Positions 25,410-35,718 are shown, numbered from the stretch's first letter. The stretch is 58,370 bases of DNA from Psychroflexus maritimus (GCF_011089875.1 NZ_JAANAS010000050.1:116042-174411); one strand, 5' to 3'. The notes: generated by a model not told the origin, from the sequence alone. Numbers and translations are program-made.

Positions 25410-26654
25410 TTAAACATCCATGCGTTTAGCATCCATTTTAAGGAAGATAAAAATAAGTATGGTGAAGCCCCACAAGCTTGATCCACCATAACTAAAAAAT
25501 GGAAGGGGAATACCAACCGTGGGAAACAAACCAAGCACCATAGCAATATTCACAAAAAAGTGAAAAAAGATAATTCCAACTACACTGTAACCATAAATTC
25601 TACTGAAAGCTGATTTTTGACGCTCGGCTAAATACACCAATCGAATCATGAGAAAAACAAAAAGCAACACCACTAGACTACTTCCTACAAAGCCCCATTC
25701 TTCTCCTACAGTAACAAAAATATAATCGGTATGCTGTTCTGGCACAAAATTTCCTTGCGTATGGGTGCCATTGAGCCAGCCTCTTCCGCTCCAACCTCCG
25801 CTTCCTATCGCTACTTTACCCTGGTAAGTGTTGTAGCCTTTTCCACTAATGTCATCAATTTTACCAAGAATTAAATCAAATCGATCTTTTTGATGAGGCT
25901 GCAATTGCTTGTAAATAAATCCAACCGAAACAGAAAAACCAACACATAATAAAGTTAATAATACATAGTTGAATAATTTAGGCTTTTTATTTCTGTTGAA
26001 AAAATAGACCAAGAAAGCAATTAGAATAATAACAAAACTGATATAATAAAGTCCAAATTTTAGCGTAAGGACAAAAATCAATGCGGCAAAAATACCCAAG
26101 ACTAAATATAAATCGGGCAAGCCCTCTCTATACATTGGAATAATAAATGCCACATAGATGAGTGCGCTTCCTGCGTCTGGCTGAAGTAAAATCAACAACA
26201 TTGGAATAGCAATAATGAAAAGCGCTTGCACCTGATGTTTAAGGTTTTTTAGGTGAATATTTATTCCTGTTAAGTATTTGGCCATGGCTAAAGCAACCGC
26301 TGCTTTCACAAATTCGGCAGGCTGAATACTAAAACTTCCAAAGGAATACCAGGCGGTTTGACCAGCAACGGTTTTTCCAAAAAACAGCAAACCTACCAGA
26401 GAAAGCAACGCTCCTAAATAAATTAAACTTGAAAATTGTTGATAAAATTTAACTTCTAAAGCTAGTACCAAAACAATTAGAATTACACTTAGGGCTATCC
26501 AAAGCAGTTGCTTCCCGTGAATTTCATTAAAATCTAACCAACTTGCTTCTAGGTTAGTTACCGAAGTAGAATAAATATTAATCCACCCAAAACCCACCAA
26601 TAAAACAAACAGAATGATGGTGAACCAGTCTAATTTTAAAAAGGTCTTTGGCAT
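25410..26654 (-). CDS. rodA: Rod-shape peptidoglycan glycosyltransferase RodA (SEDS)
   Basis: The 414-residue SEDS protein has about ten membrane helices. The family motifs are SIQPAEFVKAAVALAMAKYL near 108, LILLQPDAGSAL near 153, and the C-terminal GIPLPFFSYGGSS near 385. The large external loop contains the catalytic Asp region (GWSGRGWLNGTHTQGNFVPEQHTDYIF). It polymerises lipid II into glycan strands together with PBP2 in the elongasome. Its start codon overlaps the mrdA stop. It is the last gene of the cell-shape operon. Confidence 0.96.
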   Translation of the reverse strand: MPKTFLKLDWFTIILFVLLVGFGWINIYSTSVTNLEASWLDFNEIHGKQLLWIALSVILIVLVLALEVKFYQQFSSLIYLGALLSLVGLLFFGKTVAGQTAWYSFGSFSIQPAEFVKAAVALAMAKYLTGINIHLKNLKHQVQALFIIAIPMLLILLQPDAGSALIYVAFIIPMYREGLPDLYLVLGIFAALIFVLTLKFGLYYISFVIILIAFLVYFFNRNKKPKLFNYVLLTLLCVGFSVSVGFIYKQLQPHQKDRFDLILGKIDDISGKGYNTYQGKVAIGSGGWSGRGWLNGTHTQGNFVPEQHTDYIFVTVGEEWGFVGSSLVVLLFVFLMIRLVYLAERQKSAFSRIYGYSVVGIIFFHFFVNIAMVLGLFPTVGIPLPFFSYGGSSLWGFTILIFIFLKMDAKRMDV

Positions 26655-28522
26655 TATTGATTTATTTTAAAGGGTTCACCAGAATAAGGCTTGGCATATT
26701 CTTCTTCTAAGCTATGCGACATGATCCAATTTTCTAAATCTTTTCTAGAAATTTCATCTTTTAAATATTTTTCAATCATTAAGCTAGCTATTCTTCCTGC
26801 GTATCTAGCACCCCAATAGCCATTTTCAACAAATACTGCTAAGGCTATTTTTGGGTCGTCTTTTGGAGCAAAAGCTACAAAAATTGAATGGTCGGTGAGC
26901 TGCACGCGTTCTCCATCAATTTTAATAAAGTTTTCTGAGGTTCCTGTTTTTCCGCAAACCTCAATGCCAGGAATTTGCAAAAACTGAGCGGTTCCGTAAT
27001 TATATACGTCGTTCATGCCTTGAACAACAGGTTCAAAATGTTCCTTGTCTATGGTCGTAAAATTTTTTGCTGTGTAAATACTGTCTTTAATCCGATTACC
27101 GTCTATTCCTTTAAGTATGTGCGGTCGTTTAAACCAACCTCTATTCGCTATAGCAGCTGTTGCATTAGCTAATTGTATGGGAGTTGATTCTACTTCTCCT
27201 TGACCAATGGCATTAGATAGTGTTGCAGTAGCGTACCATTTATAAGTAGGATAATTATAAGCCGAATTGTAATAATCGGCATCAGGTATTCTTCCTTTTC
27301 TTCCCACAGGTAAATCATAACCCAAATAATCTCCAAAACCGAAACTTTTCATGTGATTACTCCATACCTCCATTCCTTCTTGAGGGGTATTGTATTTTTC
27401 AATAGTTCTTCGGTAAATTTGAGCAAAATAGGAATTACAAGAATGTGCAATACCATTGACTAAACTTACGGGGCTTTTATGAGGATGGCAGCCCATTCTT
27501 GAACGTCTTCCATAGGAATAACCTCCGTTGCAACTAAAGTTTTCTTCAACCTCTACCACAGCTTCTTGCCTAGCTACTAAACCTGTAAAAGCTTTAAAAG
27601 GGGATCCTGGTGGATACATGGCTTGTAAGCCGCGGTCAAAAAGAGGCTTAGCAATCGTATCGTAATACATTTTAGTAAAATTTTTGGAACGCTTTCTTCC
27701 AACCAATTCGTCTGGTTCATAATTGGGTGCAGTAATTAAGGCTAAAATTTCACCACTAGAAGGTTCAATAGCAACAATACCTCCTCGTTTATTTTCCATC
27801 AATTGCTCTCCATAAGCTTGCAAACCAATATCAATGGTAAGGTGCAAGTCGGCTCCTTTTTTGGGAAGCGTATCAAAAGCTCCGTCTTTAAACGGACCAA
27901 TTTCTCGATTAAACTTATCCCGTTGAATATGTTTCACACCTCGCTCACCACGCAATAGTTCTTCGTATTGTTTTTCAATACCCTGACGACCAATCAACTC
28001 CCCCGATTTAAAATAAGGGTTTCTTTTTAAATCAGCATTGTTTACCTCTGCAATGTAGCCTAGAAAATTAGCGCCATGTGTGGTTTGGTAATCTCTTAAC
28101 TGTCTTTTCTGAATATAAAAACCTTGAAATTTATACAAGACCTCTTGTAATGAAGCATATTCTTTTTTGGTAAGTTGTGGAGTAATTATTGAAGGTAACC
28201 AAGGAGAATAGATTCTTGCTTTTTCAATTTGATGTTTTAAACGTTGGTCGGAAATATTCAAAACTTCAGCAAGAGCTAAAGTGTCAAAAGGTTTGATTTG
28301 AAGAGGAATAGCCATTACATCGTAAGCGGGTTGATTAGCCACTAACAATTGGCTATTACGGTCGTAAATATAACCCCGTTGGGGGTAGTCGTAGATTTTT
28401 TTTACTGCTAAGTTCATTGAAACTTGGTCATAGGTATCATCTACAAGTTGGAGGTAAAACAGCCTTCCTATAAATAAGATTGCCGTTAGGCTTACTAATA
28501 AAATGGGAAGTAGCTTTCTCAT
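26654..28522 (-). CDS. mrdA: Penicillin-binding protein 2 (elongasome transpeptidase)
   Basis: The 622-residue protein has an N-terminal membrane anchor (about 5-20), a pedestal domain (YDYPQRGYIYDRNSQLLVAN) and a transpeptidase domain. The transpeptidase triad is SPFK in YPPGSPFKAFTG near 305, SCN in HSCNSYF near 360, and KTG in CGKTGTSEN near 525. It cross-links new peptidoglycan during lateral growth and is the partner of RodA. It overlaps mreD by 4 nt and rodA by 1 nt, so translation is coupled through the operon. Confidence 0.96.
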   Translation of the reverse strand: MRKLLPILLVSLTAILFIGRLFYLQLVDDTYDQVSMNLAVKKIYDYPQRGYIYDRNSQLLVANQPAYDVMAIPLQIKPFDTLALAEVLNISDQRLKHQIEKARIYSPWLPSIITPQLTKKEYASLQEVLYKFQGFYIQKRQLRDYQTTHGANFLGYIAEVNNADLKRNPYFKSGELIGRQGIEKQYEELLRGERGVKHIQRDKFNREIGPFKDGAFDTLPKKGADLHLTIDIGLQAYGEQLMENKRGGIVAIEPSSGEILALITAPNYEPDELVGRKRSKNFTKMYYDTIAKPLFDRGLQAMYPPGSPFKAFTGLVARQEAVVEVEENFSCNGGYSYGRRSRMGCHPHKSPVSLVNGIAHSCNSYFAQIYRRTIEKYNTPQEGMEVWSNHMKSFGFGDYLGYDLPVGRKGRIPDADYYNSAYNYPTYKWYATATLSNAIGQGEVESTPIQLANATAAIANRGWFKRPHILKGIDGNRIKDSIYTAKNFTTIDKEHFEPVVQGMNDVYNYGTAQFLQIPGIEVCGKTGTSENFIKIDGERVQLTDHSIFVAFAPKDDPKIALAVFVENGYWGARYAGRIASLMIEKYLKDEISRKDLENWIMSHSLEEEYAKPYSGEPFKINQ

Positions 28523-29022
28523 TTTTTACTTGGTTTTAGAAAGTAAATGACCAAAATAATTAAAGCTATAGAAAAAATTCCAGAATACAAGGTATTGGTT
28601 AAAATTCGAGGAATGTAGGCTAAGCTAAATGCTTCCATAGAGAACATGACTAAATGGTGTATGCCTACCATTATTGAGACGTAAACTAAGAGAGGCTTAA
28701 AGCCTTCGCCATAAAACTTAAGTGTTTGGAAATCAAAATTTACGCCAAATGCGTTTCTTAATGCCAAAGGTCTAAAGTATCCTAAAACTAGGCAAGCTGC
28801 TGCATGAACACCACCTGAATTATGAAAGACATCTAAGGTCAAGCCTAACAAAAATGAAAGTAACATGACCTGAATACTACTCATAGATATAGGAAGTAGT
28901 AGAATAAATATAATGTAAACATACGGATTGATGTAATCTAGAAATAAGAAATTATCCAGCAGATATAATTGTAGAAGGATAAAAAAAACAAAGCGAATGC
29001 TATTGGTAATTGACTTATTCAT
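28519..29022 (-). CDS. mreD: Rod-shape determining membrane protein MreD
   Basis: The 167-residue protein has five to six hydrophobic helices with few charged loops, and the run LSFLLGLTLDVFHNSGGVHAAACLVLGYFRP, typical of MreD. It links the MreBC complex with the peptidoglycan synthases in the inner membrane. Sequence conservation is low in this family, so position between mreC and mrdA is a large part of the evidence. It overlaps mreC by 8 nt. Confidence 0.93.
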   Translation of the reverse strand: MNKSITNSIRFVFFILLQLYLLDNFLFLDYINPYVYIIFILLLPISMSSIQVMLLSFLLGLTLDVFHNSGGVHAAACLVLGYFRPLALRNAFGVNFDFQTLKFYGEGFKPLLVYVSIMVGIHHLVMFSMEAFSLAYIPRILTNTLYSGIFSIALIILVIYFLKPSKK

Positions 29023-29848
29023 TGCTTTCTGGGATTAATTCTAAAATTGTTTCTTTATCTTTCCATTGAATCATATAAACATTTCTTACATTAGTCATAT
29101 CTGTATGCAATTTTACTTGAATGTTGTAGTAGCCTCTGTTTTGATCCAATTCGAAATCGATTACTTCGCCTACTGGAATTCCCTCCGGAAAAATTAATGA
29201 ATTTCCTCCCGTTTCAACTAGGTCTCCAACGGCTACGCTTGCCGAACGTGGTACATCAATTAAACTGGTTACATTAGGGTCTTTGCCATCCCAAACTAAA
29301 GAACCAAAATGTTTGGTTTTGGCTAATTGAGCATTGATTGAAATACTGGGATTCAAAACAGAAATTACTCGTGCAAAATTAGCTTTGTGGTCTTCAACAA
29401 CGCCTACTATTCCTTGGGGGGAAACTACTCCAACATCAACCGATAAGTCAAAATCTTCTAAGGCTTCAATCAATAAATAATTGTTGATTTTTCGATAAGA
29501 ATTAGCAATCACTTTTGCGTTGATAATCTCAAATGAAGAATCTAAGGGTTGGTTATGATCAAAAGTTAAGGAATCTAGGGCCTGAGCGTGATGCTGTTGA
29601 AACAAATAATAGTGCTTCATCCTTTTATTTTCATCCATCAACTTTTTGTTTTCCTGTTTAAGGTAAAAATAATCGGAAATTGCTGCACCTTTTCCTAAAA
29701 CAAAACTGCTTATTGTATTAGTAGAACTAAGCCATTTATTTTGGTGGTATGTATTTGCGTTAATTGTCAACGCAATTGCAAGCACAAATAAAGCCCAAAA
29801 AACAAGGGCAGTTTTAAACTTTAAAAAGAAGTTTATAAGTTGTTGCAT
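29015..29848 (-). CDS. mreC: Rod-shape determining protein MreC
   Basis: The 277-residue protein has one N-terminal membrane span (about 11-28), a coiled-coil region (about 60-85) and the periplasmic beta-domains. The latter include INAKVIANSYRKINNYLLIE, GVVSPQGIVGVVEDHKANFARVISVLNP and DLVETGGNSLIFPEGIPVGEV. MreC forms filaments that activate PBP2. A 210-nt gap separates it from mreB upstream; I see no clear promoter or terminator in it. Confidence 0.95.
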   Translation of the reverse strand: MQQLINFFLKFKTALVFWALFVLAIALTINANTYHQNKWLSSTNTISSFVLGKGAAISDYFYLKQENKKLMDENKRMKHYYLFQQHHAQALDSLTFDHNQPLDSSFEIINAKVIANSYRKINNYLLIEALEDFDLSVDVGVVSPQGIVGVVEDHKANFARVISVLNPSISINAQLAKTKHFGSLVWDGKDPNVTSLIDVPRSASVAVGDLVETGGNSLIFPEGIPVGEVIDFELDQNRGYYNIQVKLHTDMTNVRNVYMIQWKDKETILELIPESNE

Positions 29849-30058
29849 TTATTAAAAAGCGATTTTTCTATATTTATTACCAGTTAACCACCAAATTCAG
29901 CATTATAAAAGACATTTAATAATCAAATTGGTATAATTAGGATTTACTTTTGAAATTTCAGTTCAAAAATAGACAAGAATTACAAAACAAATACAAATAA
30001 ATACAACTAATTAAAAAAAGGATTTAGAAACAAATAAAAACGAAGTTCAATCTTACAA

Positions 30059-31087
30059 CTATTTCATCAATACAGCTTTGTATTTATTTAAGTCTTTTAA
30101 GGTAATTCCAGTTCCTCTAACAATTGCCCGTAGAGGGTCTTCAGCAATATATACTGGGAGGTCTGTTTTTTGCGATAAACGTTTATCTAAGCCTCTAAGC
30201 ATAGAACCACCTCCGGCTAAATAAATACCGGTATTATAGATATCTGCGGCTAATTCTGGTGGAGTCTGCGACAAGGTTTCCATGACTGCATCTTCAATTC
30301 TTAAGATTGATTTGTCAAGGGCTTTAGCTATTTCTCGAGAAGAGATTTCAACCTGTTTTGGCTTCCCTGTGAGCAAATCTCGGCCTTGAACACTCATGTC
30401 TTCAGGTACATTTTCTAATTCTTCGGTTGCTGCTCCTAACTGGATTTTAATTTTTTCTGCAGTGCGTTCACCTATAAACAAATTGTGTTGCGTACGCATG
30501 TAATAGATAATATCGTTAGTAAAAACATCACCTGCTATTTTAACTGATTTATCACACACAATTCCACCTAGGGCAATTACAGCAATTTCTGTAGTACCGC
30601 CACCAATATCAACAATCATGTTTCCTTTGGGCTGCATAATATCTACCCCAATACCAATGGCTGCGGCCATGGGTTCATGAATAAGGTAAACTTCTTTTCC
30701 GTTCACTCGTTCTGCAGAGTCTTTTACAGCGCGCATTTCTACTTCAGTAATTCCTGAAGGAATGCAAATTACCATTCGCAAAGACGGGGTAATAAGTCTT
30801 TTTTTAAGTGCTGGAATTTCTCTAATAAACATAGAAATCATCTGTTCACTTGCCTCAAAATCGGCTATTACTCCATCTTTTAATGGCCTAATTGTTTTTA
30901 TATTTTCATGGGTCTTTCCTTGCATCATAGCTGCTTCTTTTCCCGCCGCTATAATTTTCCCTGAAATACGGTCTCGAGCAACTATAGACGGGCTATCTAC
31001 CACTACTTTATCGTTATGAATAATTAGTGTATTAGCAGTTCCAAGGTCAATTGCTATATCTTCAGTAAGGAAATCAAAAAAGCCCAT
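30059..31087 (-). CDS. mreB: Actin-like rod-shape protein MreB
   Basis: The 342-residue actin-fold ATPase has the phosphate-1 motif DLGTANTLI near residue 14, the MQGKTHENIKTIRPLKDGVIADFE stretch split over several motifs, IHEPMAAAIG, the phosphate-2 motif DIGGGTTEIAV and the adenosine motif LAGGGSML. It forms membrane-bound filaments that direct lateral wall synthesis. It follows purH by 52 nt on the same strand, so the operon is probably headed by purH, an arrangement seen in many Flavobacteriia. Confidence 0.97.
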   Translation of the reverse strand: MGFFDFLTEDIAIDLGTANTLIIHNDKVVVDSPSIVARDRISGKIIAAGKEAAMMQGKTHENIKTIRPLKDGVIADFEASEQMISMFIREIPALKKRLITPSLRMVICIPSGITEVEMRAVKDSAERVNGKEVYLIHEPMAAAIGIGVDIMQPKGNMIVDIGGGTTEIAVIALGGIVCDKSVKIAGDVFTNDIIYYMRTQHNLFIGERTAEKIKIQLGAATEELENVPEDMSVQGRDLLTGKPKQVEISSREIAKALDKSILRIEDAVMETLSQTPPELAADIYNTGIYLAGGGSMLRGLDKRLSQKTDLPVYIAEDPLRAIVRGTGITLKDLNKYKAVLMK

Positions 31088-31139
31088 AATTTTATATCTA
31101 AATCTGTGTGATAATTCTTAAAAGGTTAAAAGTAATAAA

Positions 31140-32672
31140 TTAATGTTTAAAATGCCTCACTCCAGTCATTAACATTGCCATTTTTTTATCGTCACAAAAA
31201 TCAATACTCAATTGATCTTTTATGGAGCCTCCCGGCTGAATTACACTTCGAACTCCTGCATTGTAAGCTATTTCTACACAATCTGGGAAAGGGAAAAAAG
31301 CATCGCTTGCCATAACAGCTCCCGATAAATCAAACTTAAACGAAGTAGCTTTTTCTATGGCTTGCTTTAAGGCATCAACACGAGAAGTTTGACCTGTACC
31401 GCTAGCTAGTAACTGCTTGTTTTTAGCTAAGACTATAGTGTTTGATTTTGTGTGCTTGCATACTTTTGAAGCAAAAAGCAAATCTTCAACCTCTTCTGAA
31501 GTAGCCTCTTTTTGAGTAGCTGTTTTGAGTATTTCTGAAGTATCGGTAAGGTGGTCTCGGTCTTGAACTAATATACCATTTAAGCAAGAACGCACTATTT
31601 TTTTGGGAGCTTCAAAGTCTTTTAACACCAATAAAATTCGGTTTTTCTTGCCTTTTAAAACTTCCTTAGCTTCAGCTGAAAAAGAAGGTGCAATCACTAC
31701 TTCGCAAAATAACTTATGGATTTCAGTAGCTGTGGCTTGATCAATTTCTTTATTGGCTATTAAAATTCCGCCAAAAGCAGAAACTGGATCGCCGGCTAAG
31801 GCATCTTGATACGCATTTAAAAGCGTATTTCGCTGAGCAATTCCGCAGGCATTATTGTGTTTTAAAATGGCAAAAGTTGGAGCTTCATCTTTAAATTCTG
31901 CCATTAATTGAACAGCTGCATCTACATCTAACAAATTGTTATAAGACAGTTCTTTACCGTGCAACTGCGTAAAAGCTTCATCAATAGCGCCATACAATTT
32001 TGCTTCTTGATGTGGATTTTCTCCATAACGAAGACTTTTTCCTTCGTTAAAACTTAATTTAAATGCAGGGTTATCTTCAGTTTCATTGAAATAATTGAAA
32101 ATAGCAGCATCATAATGCGATGAGGTAGCAAATGAATTAGTGGCTAATTTTTTGCGATGCGCTAAGGTAGTTTCTCCTTTATGCGATTTTAAAAGCTCTA
32201 AAAGGTAAGCGTAATCATTTCTTGTTGAAACACAAACTACGTCTTTAAAGTTTTTGGCCGCTGCACGAATTAAAGAAATACCACCAATATCAATTTTTTC
32301 TATGATGTCTTGTTCCCTTGCTCCTGAGGCAAGAGTATCTTCAAAAGGATACAAATCTACAATCACTAAATCAATTTGAGGGATTTCAAAATTGACCAAT
32401 TCTTCTTGATCTGAAGCTTCTTCTTGACGGTTTAAAATACCTCCAAAAACTTTTGGGTGGAGTGTTTTTACACGTCCGCCTAAAATGGAAGGATATGAAG
32501 TTATATCTTCTACGGCGGTAACCTTAACGCCTTGTTCTTCTATAAATTTTTGGGTCCCTCCAGTGGAGTAAATCTGTACGCCTAATTCGCTTAATTGCTT
32601 AACAATAGGTGCTAAACCATCTTTGTGAAATACGGAAATTAAAGCCGATTTAATTTTTTTTGTTGCGTTCAT
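31140..32672 (-). CDS. purH: Bifunctional AICAR transformylase/IMP cyclohydrolase
   Basis: The 510-residue protein has the N-terminal IMP cyclohydrolase (MGS-like) domain with IYSTGGTQKFIEE, GGRVKTLHPK and DLVIVDLYPFEDTL. The C-terminal transformylase domain begins with SLRYGENPHQEA and has the catalytic KHNNACGIA and SDAFFPFPD. It performs the last two steps of IMP synthesis. A -7 element lies 23 nt upstream. It is the first gene before mreBCD-mrdA-rodA. Confidence 0.97.
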   Translation of the reverse strand: MNATKKIKSALISVFHKDGLAPIVKQLSELGVQIYSTGGTQKFIEEQGVKVTAVEDITSYPSILGGRVKTLHPKVFGGILNRQEEASDQEELVNFEIPQIDLVIVDLYPFEDTLASGAREQDIIEKIDIGGISLIRAAAKNFKDVVCVSTRNDYAYLLELLKSHKGETTLAHRKKLATNSFATSSHYDAAIFNYFNETEDNPAFKLSFNEGKSLRYGENPHQEAKLYGAIDEAFTQLHGKELSYNNLLDVDAAVQLMAEFKDEAPTFAILKHNNACGIAQRNTLLNAYQDALAGDPVSAFGGILIANKEIDQATATEIHKLFCEVVIAPSFSAEAKEVLKGKKNRILLVLKDFEAPKKIVRSCLNGILVQDRDHLTDTSEILKTATQKEATSEEVEDLLFASKVCKHTKSNTIVLAKNKQLLASGTGQTSRVDALKQAIEKATSFKFDLSGAVMASDAFFPFPDCVEIAYNAGVRSVIQPGGSIKDQLSIDFCDDKKMAMLMTGVRHFKH

Positions 32673-32694
32673 TTAATGCTGTGCTTTAAGCGCG

Positions 32695-32702
32695 CAAAAG
32701 TA
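32695..32702 (-). promoter_or_regulatory. -7 element of purH and the downstream cell-shape genes
   Basis: The minus strand reads TACTTTTG, matching TAnnTTTG, 22 nt before the purH ATG. The expected -33 TTTG is not clear, so recognition may rely on the -7 box. Confidence 0.5.
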
Positions 32703-32759
32703 AGTTTTTTTGATTAAAAATGAAGGCATTAGCTAAAGATGTTTTTTGGTTTATGTTCA

Positions 32760-32962
32760 ATTTTATTTTGCGTTAGTTTTATGAGTCGTTTATTTTTGTG
32801 GGCCATAAAAACATTCCCCCCGCTGGTCTGTGGCTTGCTATAGTGAGGGCTTAAAATGCGCAAGTTTTTCGTTTAAACACTTATTTTTATTAATATTCTT
32901 ATCGTTTCAATTTTACACTAAACCCGTTATTGCTTATGCACATTGTTCTCTGTTGGCCTTCT
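32760..32962 (-). other. Cassette-like noncoding module downstream of the restriction-modification operon
   Basis: After the methylase stop the minus strand carries no gene for about 200 nt. It has words such as GCCAACAGAGAACAATGTGC, AAGCAATAACGGG and, at the far end, CACTATAGCAAGCCACAGACC. From memory, very similar words recur after accessory genes in Flavobacteriia genomes, which suggests a mobile or recombination-derived 3' module. I could not show a clear long stem by eye. The comparison is memory-based and tentative. Confidence 0.35.
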
Positions 32963-34621
32963 TCAGGTCTGCTTGGTTTTCAGCAATGGTAAGACATACT
33001 CTTTTGCGATTTTTGGTGCAGCATTGGCTGGTGCGAATTGCAAATCTGTATGACTTATAGCGATGGCAAATTCCAATCGTAAAATTTCATCAATCTGTTT
33101 GATACATTGTTCATTCTTAGTGTCTTTAAAACGTGAATAAAGATTTAAAATGCTCTCTACTTGTTTTTGAGATAGTTTAGATAAATCGAGCATTTTGGAT
33201 TTGTTCAAATCGTTAGGTTCAAATTTTTTCAAACCATTACCATATTCTCTTCTATTGTCACTAAAGATTTCTTTTGCTACATCTGTTAACAAGTAAGCAA
33301 ATAATAAATCTATAGGAATATCTGAAAACAAATCTGACTTTGTAGGATAAACACAATGAAAAGTCGTCAGATTAGAAATGTTTGCTTCATTTCTAATAAA
33401 CTTAACACCTTTTCTATTAAATACAGAAACCCAAATTGGTGCAGGTGGTCTATTTTCTAATGAATACCAAGGCTTTCTTTTTTTGGTTAAGTACTTTTCA
33501 TTTACTTTTTCATTTTCACCTAAAACTATGTATTCAGCAACCATTTTGTTTTCAGAATCCTTACCGTTGAACAGATAGGCCAATTCATCATTTTCGATTA
33601 AACTCTCATAATTTGATTTAGTGAAAAAATTGCCTCTAACGTCTTTCGCTCTACAAATACAAGGCAATAAGTTTTCATTAGGAATAGAATGTTTTTCGGC
33701 TTTTGATTTTCTAAATGTAAAATATTCGTTTGCTCCAGTCGCGATTCCTCTTACGACTTTAGCATAAGTAGAAAAGGGGACGAGATTTTTATAATTTAAA
33801 GCGTTTTGAACTTGATAGTATTGTCTCCATTTAACATTAGCATCTAATTCAGAAGGTTTAAAAGTGAATTCACCATTGCCATTTGGATAGGAATTAATGT
33901 ATCCTTCAATTAATTGTAAATCAGATTTTGATTGAATATTGGTTATTTGAATTTTAGAATTGTGTTCATCATTTGATAAAAGAAGAATAGAAGCTGTTGT
34001 CATTGCATTATCAAATACGTTTTCTTTAAAATCAATTACAAAAAGATGTCTTAATGTGTTTGTTTTTAAAAGGTATTCCTTGACAAGTTTACCATAATCA
34101 GAATTTAAAAACTCCGAAGGAATAATATAGGCTATTCGACCTCCTTTCTTTAATTGAAAAATAGATTTAAGTAGGAAAAGAGTATATAGGTTTGTAAATC
34201 CGTTAAATTTGAACTTTAAATAACTTTCTACTTCTTTGAGAATTTCTTTATTGTCGTAATCGTGAAATTTTAAATAAGGTGGATTGCAAATAATACCGTC
34301 ATATTTGTTCTTCCATTCATTATACATATAGTCTTCTAGATTCAAAGAGACGTTTTTATTCTCTTTAAAAACATCAGACGCATCATTAAAAATGTTCTCA
34401 TCTATATCAAAACCTTTGATTTTTAAATTCTTTTTCTTTTTTAAAAGTGTTCTTGAAAAAATACCTAATCCAAAAGCTGGTTCTAAAACAGTTTTTAATG
34501 CTTCATTACCAAGCAACCAATCAGCCATAAGATTAGCTATTGGCTGTGGTGTAAAAAATTGAGCGAATTCTTTACGGTGTTCGAGAGCAGTCTTTTTAGT
34601 ATATATTTTTTCTAAGTCCAT
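32963..34621 (-). CDS. Type II N6-adenine DNA methyltransferase
   Basis: The 552-residue protein has an N-terminal EFAQFFTPQPIANLMADWL (motif X), the SAM-binding LEPAFGLGIF (motif I, near 46), GFDIDENIF (motif II) and the catalytic NPPYLKF (motif IV, near 118). This is the gamma-class order of Eco57I/TaqI-like enzymes. The C-terminal half (from VRGIATGANEYFTF, about 290 on) should hold target recognition. It would protect the host site from the neighbouring nuclease. It is the last gene of a regulator-nuclease-methylase operon and lies 2 nt after the nuclease stop. Confidence 0.92.
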   Translation of the reverse strand: MDLEKIYTKKTALEHRKEFAQFFTPQPIANLMADWLLGNEALKTVLEPAFGLGIFSRTLLKKKKNLKIKGFDIDENIFNDASDVFKENKNVSLNLEDYMYNEWKNKYDGIICNPPYLKFHDYDNKEILKEVESYLKFKFNGFTNLYTLFLLKSIFQLKKGGRIAYIIPSEFLNSDYGKLVKEYLLKTNTLRHLFVIDFKENVFDNAMTTASILLLSNDEHNSKIQITNIQSKSDLQLIEGYINSYPNGNGEFTFKPSELDANVKWRQYYQVQNALNYKNLVPFSTYAKVVRGIATGANEYFTFRKSKAEKHSIPNENLLPCICRAKDVRGNFFTKSNYESLIENDELAYLFNGKDSENKMVAEYIVLGENEKVNEKYLTKKRKPWYSLENRPPAPIWVSVFNRKGVKFIRNEANISNLTTFHCVYPTKSDLFSDIPIDLLFAYLLTDVAKEIFSDNRREYGNGLKKFEPNDLNKSKMLDLSKLSQKQVESILNLYSRFKDTKNEQCIKQIDEILRLEFAIAISHTDLQFAPANAAPKIAKEYVLPLLKTKQT

Positions 34622-34623
34622 AT

Positions 34624-35718
34624 TTAAAAATCTTCTATGTTTAATAAATCTTTTAGACTATCAATGTCTAAATATGCTGTTCCTTTATCAAAAGTGACAT
34701 AAAACAATAATCGTCCTCTTCCCATTTCACGCATAACACTTTTGTGTTCTGGCTCTTCAACTTTATAAGCAACCTGATTGGTGTTTCTAGTGTTAATTTT
34801 AATAGTAGTCTTGTTTTGATTTTTTATGTCTTTAGAAATTTCATAATGTTCGCCCTCTTTATCTGAATCAGTAATTAGGGATAAAATATTGCTAAAAGAA
34901 ATTCCGTAAGATTTGTCAAAGAATACTTGGAAATAATAGTGAGGAACGTTAAATGTTTCAGCCCATTTGTAAACAACTTTTATGTCTTCAACTTTTGGTG
35001 TTATACTTAAATAATCTCTTTTTTGGACGATATTGATGTGTTTCTTTAATGTTTTGAAAAGAGAAGATAAATTTTGCAACCTATCCGTTGACCTCCAACT
35101 GGGTGACCTATATTTTAGAGCGTTAATTGTCTCTTCATTAATTCCTGTTAGTATAGAGATGTAATGCTTTCTTTTATTGTCAGATAATATGTCAATATAC
35201 TCTTCAAGGATGTGTTCTTTTAATTTCAAAGCTTCATTTGTGTGGTATTCTGTTCTGCTTTGCATTTCATTTTCGTATTTTTCAATAAGAAATGCACTTG
35301 AGCGAATTTCAAGACCTGCAATTGCCTTTTTTACATACTCTGTTATTTGAGAGTGTTGGAATTTACTGATGTCATAGCCAAGATTTTGGTCAAAATCCTC
35401 TTTTTTAAAAACCAATAAATCTGGACGTTTTCCAATTGTATCCAATTCGTCTTGAAAGTCGGTGTAGAATTCATCAAAGCCTGCATCACCAGCAATTAAA
35501 TCATCAGATTTACCATAACGAACTGCAACATAGTTTTTTGAGGTTTCATTTATTGCTCTAAAGATTAAATCTTCTGCCCAATCTCCTTGTTCCTTATTTG
35601 TAATAAAATTAGATGAGGCCTGTGTTGGCGGTGAAGTTCTATCTCTTGGAATTGTGAAATCAACAATAGAAGTTGGAATGGATTTCGTTATTTCTCTTAA
35701 TTCTTCAAAGTAGGTCAT
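34624..35718 (-). CDS. Restriction endonuclease, probably AccI family
   Basis: The 364-residue protein lies between the regulator and methylase genes, so its role as the nuclease follows from context. The N-terminal part ([19 protein letters not shown] and [15 protein letters not shown]) fits my memory of the AccI family (PF09545, GTMKAC cutters). [13 protein letters not shown], near 97-109, could be the PD-(D/E)xK core with earlier acidic residues in [16 protein letters not shown] could not align it with a reference, so the family name and target site are inferences. The start overlaps the regulator stop by 4 nt. Confidence 0.7.
   Translation of the reverse strand: MTYFEELREITKSIPTSIVDFTIPRDRTSPPTQASSNFITNKEQGDWAEDLIFRAINETSKNYVAVRYGKSDDLIAGDAGFDEFYTDFQDELDTIGKRPDLLVFKKEDFDQNLGYDISKFQHSQITEYVKKAIAGLEIRSSAFLIEKYENEMQSRTEYHTNEALKLKEHILEEYIDILSDNKRKHYISILTGINEETINALKYRSPSWRSTDRLQNLSSLFKTLKKHINIVQKRDYLSITPKVEDIKVVYKWAETFNVPHYYFQVFFDKSYGISFSNILSLITDSDKEGEHYEISKDIKNQNKTTIKINTRNTNQVAYKVEEPEHKSVMREMGRGRLLFYVTFDKGTAYLDIDSLKDLLNIEDF

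Noticed and set aside
32830-33060. 76-residue plus-strand frame with a hydrophobic start
   Set aside because: It runs through the noncoding module into the 3' end of the methylase gene on the other strand and has no promoter or homologous features.
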